Positions 27,401 to 37,772 of a stretch of DNA of 64,000 nt are shown in pieces. Under the pieces are notes generated by a model. The model was given only the letters and a program-made list of their open reading frames with translations. It did not search any database and was not told the DNA's origin. The position numbers and the translations under genes are program-made. The stretch covers positions 1 to 64,000 of the forward strand of contig BGZK01000145.1 of the NCBI GenBank assembly GCA_005406025.1. The letters run 5' to 3'. This DNA comes from Eumeta japonica (taxonomy: Eukaryota; Arthropoda; Insecta; Lepidoptera; Psychidae). Within the stretch, counting starts at the first letter, position 1. Each line of letters starts with the position of its first letter.

Positions 27401-30148
27401 GCAATAATCAAATCAATATATAACTTTTTGGACAGACAAACAAAAGAATTATCCTGTTTTCTTGTCAGTCTGTCCATCTGTCATACTCTATTTTCTCTGA
27501 ATCTACTGGACAAAAAAGTTATATGTTGATACATTACAGAGTTAGGCGACTCGATCACAAACATAGAAAAAAATTAAAGAATTCCAATTTTAATGTTTAA
27601 ATGTTTATGGAGCAAATTAATAAATTAAAATAAAAACTGGCCAATCTTCATTAATTAGTCTTCATTAATTACACATGCACACCATATCATGTGAGATATG
27701 AAATGAATGGATTATGAGAAATATAAATATATGTATTTCTTTATATTTTTAAAATACATAGTTTAAAAGATATTACAGAAATTATATAAAAAATTAGCTT
27801 TCTGTACTGTTTCTGCATCTACTGAGCCTAAAATTTTGAAAATAATAAATAATATACAATCTCACTTACAGTTTATAGAAATACCTAAACAAAAGTCCCA
27901 AGCTTTAAATTCTTACAAAAAACTAAAAATAGCCATGAAAAGAATATTATTATAAAATGTAATTTTAATTTCCCCAAGGATTGATTGATTTGTAGTAAGG
28001 AATCTTCCGTCCCACGCGAATTTGATTCACACTCCGCCTTTTTTCTTCAATATGAATTCTTTCCAAATCAGGGTGAAGCATTTGACGGTTCTGCTCGCCG
28101 AGTCCGAACGTGACGGTGCGCGCCATGCGCAGATGAACGAGCTGCTGAAGGCGGAGGTGCGGCGCGCGCGGCAGGCCCTCGAGCGAACGCAGCACGCCCA
28201 CAACGCCGAGTACATGAAAAACGTCACGTTAAAAGTAAGTTCATATTTATATTTTATTTCATACCATATGAGTGGGTGCAATTGCAGATTTAAAGATTTA
28301 TCTGAGTCACAATGAACAAAGTTGATGACAAATCGACATTGTTTAGACAATCGACATTCTAATCCGACAATTAGAGGAATTAATATGATCGATGTTCTTT
28401 ATATGGTTTTCTATTATTAACAAGTATGTAGTGATAAAGAATAGAAAATTAGGAGAATGTTTTAACCGGTTTTAATAAAAAACTACAAAATATTACCAAA
28501 AGTTTATTATACATTGTTACAAATGATAAAATGGCTAATGTGTAATTAACATGGTTTACACAATGAAGACAGGTAGTCAGCAACAATTCCAGTTATATTT
28601 CTTAATTTTAATGGTAATTGTTTAGGTCGACCTGATTTTCTTTAAATGTCAGATTTTCATTTGATTAATGAAATGTAAGCTTCATACTTCATTATTCATA
28701 TACCATGTATGGAATGTGAAATAAATGTACTTGTACTTTTTAGGAAATATCAGATTTCCTAAAAAATACAATTATTAGCTCCATATGAAAAATCATAATC
28801 TTTTTATCTAACAACACTTAATCTGACAGTTTTTTTTAACTTAATGTAGTTAAAGAGGAAGTATTCAAGCTTAGGTAAAATTGTTTAAAAAGTAAACAAA
28901 AATCTTTCCTCTGATGCTATAAAAAGTCATCTTGTAAAAAAATTGTATGCATTGTTAATTCGATTTCAAAGTAACCATCAGATCTAATTCAAGGACAACT
29001 ATTATGCTCATATGTGTAATGATAGTTTTTTAGGTATTTTTGATATTTAAATTAGATATTTTGGTACATATTTAATTTTTTTAGACAAACCATACTTAAA
29101 AGATAATTGTTTTTGATTTATGTTTGTGATTGACATGAAAATTTTAGTATGCGACCAATTTATGAAACTCGTTTGGATGTAAAGCTGCAAATATGGATTG
29201 AATAGTTACTTAGAAAATATTCTTGTTTTGGTTTAGTTCGTGACCCTGCCGCCGGGCGACGAGCGCAGTCGGTTGGTGCCGGTGTTGCAGAAGATTTTAA
29301 CTCTCAGTTCGGATGAAACTCAAAGACTTAATGCGGTGGCTAGAGGTATATGTAATTATTGTATGAGCATTCATCCTCATTTTGTGCTCTTCGAGTTAGA
29401 AACTTTCATAAAGTCTTTGTAAACCTCATTTATATATTTTTAATTTTTATGATAAATATAGTTTGACTTTGAAATAGGGATATTTATTTATTTAATATTA
29501 AATGAAATCATTGAAAAAAATTCCAAATATATTGAAAAAAATTTAATAATTTGCTTTTAGTCCAATTTATTTGTGGTGTATTGTAAGCAAATGGCATTGA
29601 GTTATCGTCAATAAAATATATATAAAAAAAAAATGTGTTGATCGATTGCTGAATTAATGCAGGTTTGTTTAAAAGATTATTCTGCAATGAATGGCAAAGG
29701 CTTTTCATCTGACCGCAGACCTCTTATATGGGTCGGTGCTATTATTTTTTTTTTTCTGATATAAATAATAAGTAAAAATCATTATGTGAAAACTATGCAG
29801 AGTGCATTGGTTTTTTTAGCATTCCTCATAGAGCAGCTTCTATCCTTGGATACAGAATCAACAGATATCCATTTTGCACTTCAGTATATCTAATCTTTTT
29901 TCCAACAAAAACATGTATTTCTAAAGCAGGCAATGGCTTATTCAAATTTGTGAAAAATAGAACTATCTGATTGAAACTCTTATTAGTTATTCCATTTTAT
30001 GTAGTACTAATAAATAAGCTGGTACATTTGATAATGTTTCTTTTCTACAATTACATGTTTTACCTATTTGTTTTAATATTTTTCAGGCTTGGACCCTAAT
30101 CAGAATCGAGGATGGGGCAGTTACTTACCTTGGGGTAGTCCAAAATAA
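15001..30148 (+). CDS. GCC2: GRIP and coiled-coil golgin, GCC2/GCC185 ortholog, 15 coding exons
   Basis: This trans-Golgi tether captures endosome-derived vesicles; the GRIP domain anchors it to the membrane with Arl/Rab GTPases. Exons (all GT..AG, phases consistent): 15001-15024, 15168-15282, 17473-17916, 18761-20194, 20269-20362, 21534-21823, 21900-22090, 22219-22635, 23653-23780, 24530-24695, 26637-26882, 26989-27182, 28072-28234, 29237-29345, 30087-30148. They join to 1359 codons with no internal stop. The N-terminus has REELIKKCKGLLVIAQKAK, like the EDLIKFAKKQMMLIQKAK start of human GCC2. A long coiled coil fills the middle. Other shared blocks are MEDYERSMKDL, TEYTSYKVRA and the LPREEGE acidic region. 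The GRIP domain is about residues 1291-1339 (NAEYMKNVTLKFVTL..RLVPVLQKILTLS), with Tyr 1295 at the usual Arl contact. It is shorter than human GCC2 (about 1680 aa). Introns 8, 9, 12, 13 and 14 show no gene. Exon 10 and exons 12-14 are GC-rich compared with the AT-rich early exons. Confidence 0.93.
15530..17130. mobile_element. Probable transposon remnant in GCC2 intron 2
   Basis: Intron 2 (15283-17472) is enlarged by sequence that looks transposon-derived. On the minus strand 16318-16097 there is a 73-codon open frame (MNTLGLNCGPNSYLYAEKMY ... GPGID near its end). The pattern of a short G-L-x-x-G-x-N start followed by a charged helix resembles the C-terminal part of some Mutator-like or Chapaev-like transposases, but I am not sure. 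The plus strand at 15955-16010 carries a degenerate tail motif (ttcattgaaatctattgagt) also seen at other repeats in the window. Confidence 0.3.
20383..20453. repeat. CA-rich microsatellite in GCC2 intron 5
   Basis: Imperfect run of ca, cgca and ta steps just after the splice donor at 20363. Confidence 0.9.
21091..21125. repeat. Perfect 16-bp inverted repeat in GCC2 intron 5
   Basis: 21091-21106 (gagttagattattaat) and 21110-21125 are exact reverse complements with a 3-base loop. The hairpin would be tight and AT-rich. Confidence 0.75.
21459..21490. repeat. (TA)n microsatellite in GCC2 intron 5
   Basis: About 16 uninterrupted at/ta units shortly before the splice acceptor of GCC2 exon 6. Confidence 0.95.
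24895..25085 (+). repeat. Copy of the 18-bp-periodic interspersed repeat (GCC2 intron 10)
   Basis: Runs of alternating blocks such as gaccctgatcgtgctctc, gatttcgatccccacccc and gatttcgatcgtggttc. They have the same direction and texture as the copies at 25.6, 35.6, 41.7 and 58.9 kb. Confidence 0.7.
25560..26000 (+). repeat. Best copy of the 18-bp-periodic interspersed repeat (GCC2 intron 10)
   Basis: Begins near ttgtatcgatcgatgtcaat (25635) and continues as steps of roughly 18 bp, each built of a C-rich part (gatcccac, agccccgt, gtcccgct) and a T-rich part (tttcaatt, tttttaac). It includes the box gatttggatgaagccgag near 25843-25860. Because 18 is divisible by three, all three frames stay open and translate to six-residue repeats such as FDFDPT and FNPSPV. 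No start or splice context suggests a protein, so I treat the open frames as a by-product. Confidence 0.75.
26270..26565 (+). repeat. Degenerate transposon-tail motifs (GCC2 intron 10)
   Basis: Two close variants of one motif: aagtttcatgaagattgatt followed by gagt and gacaaac near 26283-26345, and aatttgatcaaaatcggtcc followed by gtttcggagt and atatatacatacacac near 26500-26563. This layout is common just before the 3' ends of insect LINE and SINE elements. No coding part is attached. Confidence 0.5.
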
Positions 30149-30226
30149 ATTCATGTATAATTAATTCTACTGTTTTAAAACATTGTTATAAATATATAAT
30201 AATATTTTTAGGTTATCTGTGATTTA

Positions 30227-30232
30227 AATAAA
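30227..30232 (+). terminator. Polyadenylation signal AATAAA for GCC2
   Basis: AATAAA lies about 80 bases after the GCC2 stop codon (TAA 30146-30148) and gives a short 3' UTR. It is the first clear signal downstream. Confidence 0.7.
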
Positions 30233-31299
30233 ATTATTGTGATTCTTACAAAAATCATATAAATTTCAATTTTCTCTTTATTTTTAATGCAAATTGTTAT
30301 TGTACATTTTAATATCTCATATACACATATATAAATAATTATTAGATACACAGTATATTTTCTAGTTTAATACCATCCATTATTGTTTATATTTAATGGA
30401 GTCATTTAGTGATGAAACTGTTTGATTGTATCTTTACACAAAGGTAGGTGAATTGTCACAAAACAGCTTGGAAAGCAACTTACGTTATTTAACATCTTTA
30501 ACTTTAATATTTTGTTATTTTTGTTATATAATATGTTTATCTATGTCATTTCTTTTTATCTATTTAATGGAACAATATGTATATCAATAGTTAAATTTAT
30601 AGTCAAGAATTCGCCATTAGAAAAATCTTACCTCATCTGTTTATTGAATGAAATAATGTTCTAAGATTGTTATAATGTATTTGGATAATACTGAAAATTT
30701 TTGGACTCCATTAATAAGGCCAAATATGTTTATGATATATTTATTGTTTGTGCACACTTATACATTCTTTGGTCGTTGTAAAAAACGGTTCGCCCGGTCT
30801 TCCTTAAGGACGTCTTGCGATGGGCGTTTGGAATCATGTGGTGTGGTATGCATCAAATGTAAAACTTCCGAGTTTTCAGATGTACAGGCAAAATTTTTTG
30901 CGCTTGGCTCATACCAATACCTAATAAAGAACTAATTAGCTCACAAGTCATTTCTCCATCATCTGATGAAAAAATAACTTGCATGCATCGATATAAGTTT
31001 CGGTAACTGTATCCACCTGCCGACCTTCACGTAAATCGTCAAAGAAGTGACCACGTCCATATCTGATTTCACTGGACCAGGAATCAGACTACCGAGATGG
31101 AGCTTCACCACCAAGAGCCTATTGAAATCTAACAAAGTTCTTTTCGACCTAGGCACATTAAAAATTGTAAAGATCGTGGCACAAATATTCTTTCAACGTA
31201 AATTTATTGAAATGCCCATTCACAATTTTCAAAATGATGTCACAATTAAAAAACAAACGACAATCTATGCAAACTACAATAGTAACCTATTACCAAAGA
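30233..31299. other. Downstream of GCC2: no gene seen
   Basis: AT-rich, with one 86-codon open frame (30675-30935) without recognisable motif. The segment 30780-31160 is less AT-rich and may be transposon debris continuous with the LINE to its right. Confidence 0.4.
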
Positions 31300-33120
31300 G
31301 TTGCATTTTCAGAAGCCTTAATTGCTTTTTAACCCTTTTTCCTATTCTTATTGCAAATGGTAGCCAATTCCAGAAATTTGTGTATGATCTGATGATATAA
31401 ATTGCCAGAAAAAATCTTTCTGCCAATATTTTTTTACTGCTACTGAAGAAAAATTGTAATTTTTAACAAAACTGGTCTTGAATATGGTGATAGAAGTTCA
31501 TTACTGATCTAATGTGTAGCAGCCATAAAGATCTCAGTCAATTAATAATAAGTTTATAAAACAGTATACTGTGCTGTGACACTTGAAAAATTAAATATTT
31601 ATGTAAAGGAATTTAATATATAAAAAAAAATCATTTGTATTTAAATACATTCTTAAAATTTTACTTCATTCAATTAACAAAATTTTTAATGCTGGATTGT
31701 AGACTATTATTTCTGTATATAGTTATATACTATGACGGACATTAGAAACAGAATTATCTATTTTATCTTTTAAGTATAAATAAATTTATATTAAAATTAT
31801 TCAAGTTTCTTATGGTGTGTGAGAATTATTCAATAAAATTTTCCTGAAAAGTATGAACTTTTTATTGTAAATTACGACAACAATATTTTTTAAGTTTAGT
31901 GTGATAGACAATATAGCCCAAGTTTTGGAAAAATCTAAAGGTATACATAAATACTTTTGTATATCCCTATAGAGTTTTCTATATTGAAATCTATAAACAT
32001 ACATAATGTATTATAAATGACGAAGCTATGTAAAGCTATTGGATAAAATTTTTCACTATATCATTGATAATTGAACTTTGTGTAAGAGCGGTGCAAATTC
32101 AGTGGTTAAAAGCAGTGCTTTCATACCAGAAGGTATTCAAATCGTCGGTTCTAGATGTTATCGCATTGGTGACTGCGGTCATCCATGTCCAAGCCAATTT
32201 AAAATAAAAGAAATATATATTAACAAAGTATTCCCTGGTAGTGGGGCAATTAAAACTTGACTCAAAAATAGCATATGGATTGAGTACTTAATGTTTATAA
32301 ATCGAATCAAAAATATCTTTATTATGAAGGTTTTCACAGGTCAAGAGTTACACTAGAAATATGTCATCATTGTATTCTTTTGGCATTAACTTCATTTTGT
32401 ATTTCATCAAATCATGTTATAAAAATACCGCGATAGTTGATTTACGATCAGTTTTTCAAAAATTGTATTGAGTGCCGGGTAGTATTGATATCGGTCTAAA
32501 GTTCGTAGGGTCGGATATACCTACTACCGGATTTAAATATTTGAATTATTTTTCTTTGTTTCATTATATCTGGAAACACACCACCATCAACGCAAGCATT
32601 AAAAATCAATACTAAAGGTGTAGCAATTCAGTCGATTATTGAAGTAATTATTTTTATAGAGAGGCAATCAAGATCAGCAGTCTTTTTCATTTTTATAGAT
32701 TTAAAGACTTTAAGAATATCATTATAATTGATATGTACATATTCAAATGCAACGCCACAAAGGTCGACGTTACGCTTCAATAGGGATTCAGCGAGAGTGG
32801 GCGATGACTTTAGTAATTCTTTAGTCATTACTGGAATGCGCTAAAAAATTTTTCAAATGCAAAAACTACGTCTATATCTTTGTTTAAAATGTTATCGTCC
32901 ATTTTTATTCGAAATTCTGAATGGCATGCTGTGTTATCCAGTTTCTTTATTGATTGTATTCCAAGTACTTTTAATCGTATTTGTTTTTTTTTTATATTGT
33001 CTTCTAGAAAAATATTGATTTTGCAGCTTAATTTACAAACATCCTACTTATTATACAATCTTTCCTCATAAAGTTCATATAATCTACGTCTGTTAGTGTG
33101 AATACCTACTTTCGTCAAAT
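31300..33120 (-). mobile_element. Decayed LINE reverse transcriptase ORF, minus strand
   Basis: Read on the minus strand from right to left, pieces of a non-LTR ORF2 appear in the correct order. Near 32995-32930 there is KKKTNTIKSTWNTINKETG, the linker usually followed by a FFSN/FEKFFS segment. At 32830-32640 there is a block with ILKVFKSIKMKKTADLDCLS. At 32628-32520 there is PLVLIFNACVDGGVFPDIMK followed by IQIFKSG. Then DPTNFRPISILP appears in another frame at about 32520-32475. Near 31355-31310 is a WNWLPFAIRIGKRVKK-like C-terminal piece. Frameshifts and stops (for example TGA between IID and IATPL) show it is dead. I did not find the YADD catalytic box, so the middle is deleted or strongly altered. 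Clade (CR1 or jockey group) not resolved. Confidence 0.75.
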
Positions 33121-34261
33121 CGTTAAATGTAATTATGTGCAATTATTTTAAGCATTAGCATTCTTGCAAGAGTCCATATTAAGTTCAAATTCATGACTAT
33201 CTGTGCGACCTTGTGCACAACCTAACTTGACTCTGCTGCTTGTATTGATAGCATGTATTTGATCACATCGTCAACAACGCGAATGTAAGTATGGTGCATA
33301 TCATAGTGAAGGTGAAGATCGGCGGCCACGCCCCGTCAGAAATGCGTCGGGCTACGTCGACGGCGGTGACTACTTGGAAGGACGCTCTCTACTTTATTAT
33401 AGTGGCGTCTCGATTAGTCTTATGAGACTACATTTTACTATTGCTGTTGGGTAAGCGAAGTGAATCTAGTCTAGGTGACCGCACAGGCTCGAGAGGGGTC
33501 GACTCCTGAGTGGTCGGTAGTTTTTCGATCTGGATTTACAGGGTACCGGCCTGCTATATATTAGTAAATGGGACTAGGCAAGAAATCTAAATGTCTTAGA
33601 GAGAGGATTTACTGCCGGATTCCCTAAGACTATGGTGAATTAACCTAGTGACTTTGGTTATTTCGAAATAATGCCTCAGACTGCTTTTAATCCCCGACGA
33701 ACTGCACTATTTTGAGATGCGCACACACATACAAACACATCACAATTCGTTCCAGAAAGTCCAGTTGGCCAACGATTTAAAAAATACACATCAAATTCCC
33801 TAAAATACAAAATATGGAAGCAAATAAAATCCTTAACTTAGTGATTGTGTTAGTGCAAAGAAAACTGATAACTTTTATTTAAATTGATACACCGCTCTAA
33901 CAAGCGAATGTACAGGCCGCACATATTTTTACTAATGTGTCTCATAACTGAGATGCAACAGCGATTGAGTTACATTGTATCAAAAAATAATAAATTACTT
34001 GCTCATAATGAAGGAAGTATATAGCGTGGTGTGCTGAGGTTCCTGTCAAATAAGAAACTAATAAAAAGCACATGTGCATCAATTACACACATACAGACAA
34101 TTTACAACCGTTGTCGTTTTACATTGTACATAGTGTAGAGGACATTGTAGTAAAATAGAACCATTAGATACAATATTTAAAGCCGCAGGTAATTTGAGTC
34201 AGATGCAGAAATACGTGCAACTCTAGCTTAAGAGCTATGTTTCCGGAATTATCCAGATTCC
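33121..34261. other. Unassigned repeat-like sequence
   Basis: 33290-33720 is GC-richer than its surroundings and looks transposon-derived (frame with RPRPVRNASGYVDGGDYLEG on the plus strand), but I do not recognise it. The rest is AT-rich with no gene signal. Confidence 0.3.
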
Positions 34262-34303
34262 GTCTATTTCACAATAGGATATTGATCCTATCGTAAAATA
34301 GAC
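34262..34303. repeat. Near-perfect inverted repeat (hairpin)
   Basis: 34262-34280 and 34285-34303 are 19-bp reverse complements with 2 mismatches and a 4-base loop (attg). Confidence 0.65.
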
Positions 34304-34919
34304 CAACTAGATCACAATATGGAAAATAAATTTTAAGGAATTGTCAATAGTTAGAAATCGTGAATTAGTAACAATAAATATACATGTTCCATATTATAGG
34401 ATAATATAGATTTATTTTTATACTATCCCAAATGAATAATTAAATTTGCTGAATTTCTTCGGCCGAAACTTGATCGCAAAGCGTTATTAACACTTCGTAA
34501 GAGGCACTTACATATTCTGCCCATATGAAGAGCGTCTGGATGCATTATCTTCCACTTTATAATTTTTATAGTGTCGTACTTTTTCAGTTGTGGAGTCCAT
34601 CCAACGTATATGTATCGCGAAGCTCAGTGTCCTCGCTTTGAAATTTGTAGTGTTGTCGCTATACATTATACTATGACTAGTAACCACGTCGCACTGCATT
34701 TTAAGGGCTGTGTATTAAACTTTGTCTTTATCTATTCTTTTATATATGTATCCAAATAATGTATTCCATCGTTCTTTGTGTAGTACCAACTCAAAAATTG
34801 TCAAGTTCATTATATTTTATCATCATCCTTTGTTAAAGAGTTATTGTTTTCTGTTCCATTTACGCGAAAACGCGCCAAACTATGAGTAGAGTTTTAGTTT
34901 TAAACTAGTGGTTTACCGC

Positions 34920-35470
34920 CCGCTTCATTTGGTGTAAATTTAAATTTAGCAATTTTTTTAACTTCCCGCTAAGAAAATTAAAAATTTTCGAAAATCGGAA
35001 AGTTATTGGCTTTACCCCGTTTTTCGAAAATCCAGTTTTCATTAAATATCGACATTTTGAGGTCCTAGGAAGCTATTTTGACGGTTCCCGCGAGGGTTTC
35101 ATTATGTGTGTGTATGAGTGTTCGTGTGAGTAAGTATGTAAACCTCTTATAACTTTCGAACGGCTTAACCGATTAGAACCAAACTTTGGCATTTCAAAGA
35201 GTTCTATCAAACTTAAATTTCCTGAAATTTTGAACCGATTCGGACCGGTAAATTCCAAGAAATCTCAAAAAAAATACGAATTTTTTTTCAAATGTGGTTT
35301 TTCGGAATAACTTTTAAACGACTTAATCGATCGATTCTAAAAACTAATCGGCTATTAATATCAAAAATCCACGTTGGTCGCCGTTTGGACGGACAAAATC
35401 GGTTGTTTCGTTCGTGAGATATCGTGGACGAAAAAAATCGAAAATGATTTTAAAAGAACTGTAATATTTT
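34920..35470 (+). repeat. Interspersed noncoding repeat, related to the one at 41.1-41.3 kb
   Basis: Contains acattttgaggtcctaggaa, then ttttgacggttcccgcgagg, then gtgtgtgtatgagtgttcgt, followed by an aacggcttaaccgattagaa box. The first parts reappear in the same order at about 41195-41265. Boxes of the type cttttgaacggcttgaccga are common in insect noncoding repeats. No frame with a recognisable protein. Confidence 0.55.
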
Positions 35471-35559
35471 ATCTGACCAATTAACACATCAATTAATATC
35501 ATATCGCGAAGTTTTAGGGATGGCCTGCAGCGTCAAACGATTTTTTATTATTTAAATGT

Positions 35560-35765
35560 GACCCCGGTTTCGCTCCTGTGGACATAGAATCAATTCCTTC
35601 ATCTTCTGTATCGGTTGATTTTACTGTCAATTTTGATTGCGATCACAGTCATATTCTCGATGTCAATTTTGGTTCCATTGTCGGATCCAGTCCCCGTTTC
35701 GCTCTTAATTTCAATGTCGGTCTGGATACCGATCTTGTTCCTCGGGCATTAAGGGTAGTAATACA
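35560..35765 (+). repeat. Copy of the 18-bp-periodic interspersed repeat
   Basis: Starts after cggtttcgctcctgtggaca, then caattccttcatcttctgta, then steps such as gatcacagtcatattctcga and tcggatccagtccccgtttc. Same orientation and same leading box (attccttcatctt) as the copies near 41.7 and 59.4 kb. Confidence 0.75.
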
Positions 35766-35942
35766 AAATTAGGTTTTATACTGAAACGGACATCGAAACG
35801 ACAACGAAATGTATAAATACCATTATTACTGGTATATATACATTTATTATATAAAAGGTGATGTTGTTATATGTATAATATAATATAATCTTATATCCTA
35901 TTTGAGAACATAATATAACTCTATGCGAAATTTGATTACAAT

Positions 35943-36188
35943 CCGTCCAGCCGTCAGTATATGACAAATTTCCATATAAATATTCTTTTACATTTCTTAA
36001 ATTATAAATAGCTTACAACATCTACAAACGATTCCGCGTCGAATAGTCAAAGTCCTAATTAAAATACGTCCAACTGTCAGCGTATGACAAAAATCCATAC
36101 TAACACACTTTTACATTTTTTATATAATAAATCACATATAACCATCTACAAACGATTCCGCATCAAATGACCGTAGTCTAATACTGAT
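35943..36188. repeat. Two-unit tandem duplication, period about 123 bp
   Basis: Unit 1 starts ccgtccagccgtcagtatat at 35943; unit 2 starts acgtccaactgtcagcgtat at 36066. Both then contain a tccata box, a ttttacattt box, and acatctacaaacgattccgc / ccatctacaaacgattccgc. The units differ by scattered substitutions and small indels, so this is an old tandem duplication. Confidence 0.75.
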
Positions 36189-37439
36189 ACGATAGTATTT
36201 TCAAATACACATATTTTTATACTTGTCAAAAATTTGTACACCTACATCCAAGGAATCCTACCTAAAAAACAAAATAACTTCCGGAAAACATATAACTTAT
36301 AATATTATTTGTGAATATTGAAACAAATTCTATTGTTCTCATTAGATTAGTTTGTATAATAATGTTTTAACATTTTTTTAAATAGTATGAATATAGTAAT
36401 GGCATATTGCTTATAAAGGGCTTTTAATATATTATTGATTGCGTTTTCCCGGGCGAAGCACAAACGGCGCATGCTCGAACAGTGCTCGGGAAAATTTTGT
36501 CTGCAGCCGCGAGAGGTGAGCTCTTGTTGTATTTTATTGTTATAATTGTTGCATTTATGGTTTTATTTTGCATTGAAATCATTACTTTTAGCGTGTTCTT
36601 TCTATTTAACGTTTTAACAGAACATGGATTTCTACATTCTGCATGCCCACATGGAATGTAAAACTCACAGCGTACTTACCGGTGTAACAAATTTTCATGC
36701 TACACATTTTATTTTTCACGACTTACGATTACATATAATATTAATGATAACTTTTATTTTTTATATGAGACCTAAATCGTACCATAAGATGTTTAACATA
36801 CAAGTTTATGTCATTATAATGCGTTTCAGAGAGGGCCTCTATAACGTAGGTGTAACAAAACACTCTGCTTTATAAAACCTGCACAGAAAAATATCGTACA
36901 ATTTTTAGCAATAGTGATATTAGTACAAATTAATTAACTATTTCGTATATTCGCTTCCATGTTTTAATGTTTGGTCTTTAATCAAATTTGGCTGTTCTAA
37001 AATTGAAATCATAACTGTCAAGAGTTTTCAGTAATAATTTATATTTTCAGTAACATTAATTAATATGATCGGTGATTAATAGACGATTTATTGCCGGCGT
37101 GTTTCACGGGCATGCATGCACAAGATGGAGGCTGGGACGGAGAGGTTCAAATCTTTGCGTCGGCCATGCCGGCTCAAAGGTTTGCGTCTATCCTTTTTAT
37201 TGCAAACATATAGTTTGGTACTTACAAGCAATGACAAGAATCTGACATTGTCTATGAATTTCCATTAATTTTCTTTTTAAGTGGAATGCTGTTAATTAGG
37301 TTTTTGAAAAAAAATTTTTTTTTTGAAAAATGGAAAGATCATATATAAGTTTTATAACAAAACAATTTTAATTTTTTTTTTCTGCAATAATTAAAACGCT
37401 ATATCAAAATAAAATTAATTTTTGAATCCAGTACCGAAG
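36189..37439. other. Intergenic, no gene seen
   Basis: AT-rich with an 83-codon open frame at 36624-36875 that has no recognisable motif. A small GC-richer patch at 37090-37190 may be transposon debris. Confidence 0.4.
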
Positions 37440-37772
37440 ACGCGCCGACAACTCCCGAACAAATCCGAGTGTGACGTCATAATGTTAGTTGTCACTCGTA
37501 GTAGTATACGGAGATAATAAGTGTAGTGCTTTTGAGTTTTGATTTATTTTATTCTGTCATTGTTAAATACTCAAAATATATAAAATGTCAAATCTCAAAA
37601 GTTACCGCTCTTGTTTTGTACCATTATGTACAAATACTACAAAGACAACTCCGAAAAATGTTTTAAATGTTCCTCAAGACGAAAACGTCGAAAAAATGGT
37701 TTCAAGCAGTGCTCCGAGATAATCCTAAAACAAAATCGAACTTTTTGTTGTGAAGATCACTTTGATGTAAGT
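37440..37772 (+). pseudogene. Frameshifted THAP-domain exon, probably from a DNA transposon
   Basis: ATG at 37585 opens a frame reading SYRSCFVPLCTN (first zinc pair, C-x4-C) and then VPQDENVEK. The domain continues in the next frame as KWFQAVLRDNPKTKSNF and in a third frame as FCCEDHFDV (C-x2-H pair). The order C..C, conserved Trp, C..H is the C2CH zinc-coordinating THAP fold, a DNA-binding domain of P-element-type transposases and of cell-cycle factors. Two frame breaks, one in an A run near 37692 and one in a T run near 37742, inactivate it. A splice donor-like GTAAGT follows HFD, as expected for a first exon. No downstream exon was recognised. Family THAP transposon copies are common in moth genomes, so I call it transposon-derived. 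Confidence 0.7.
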
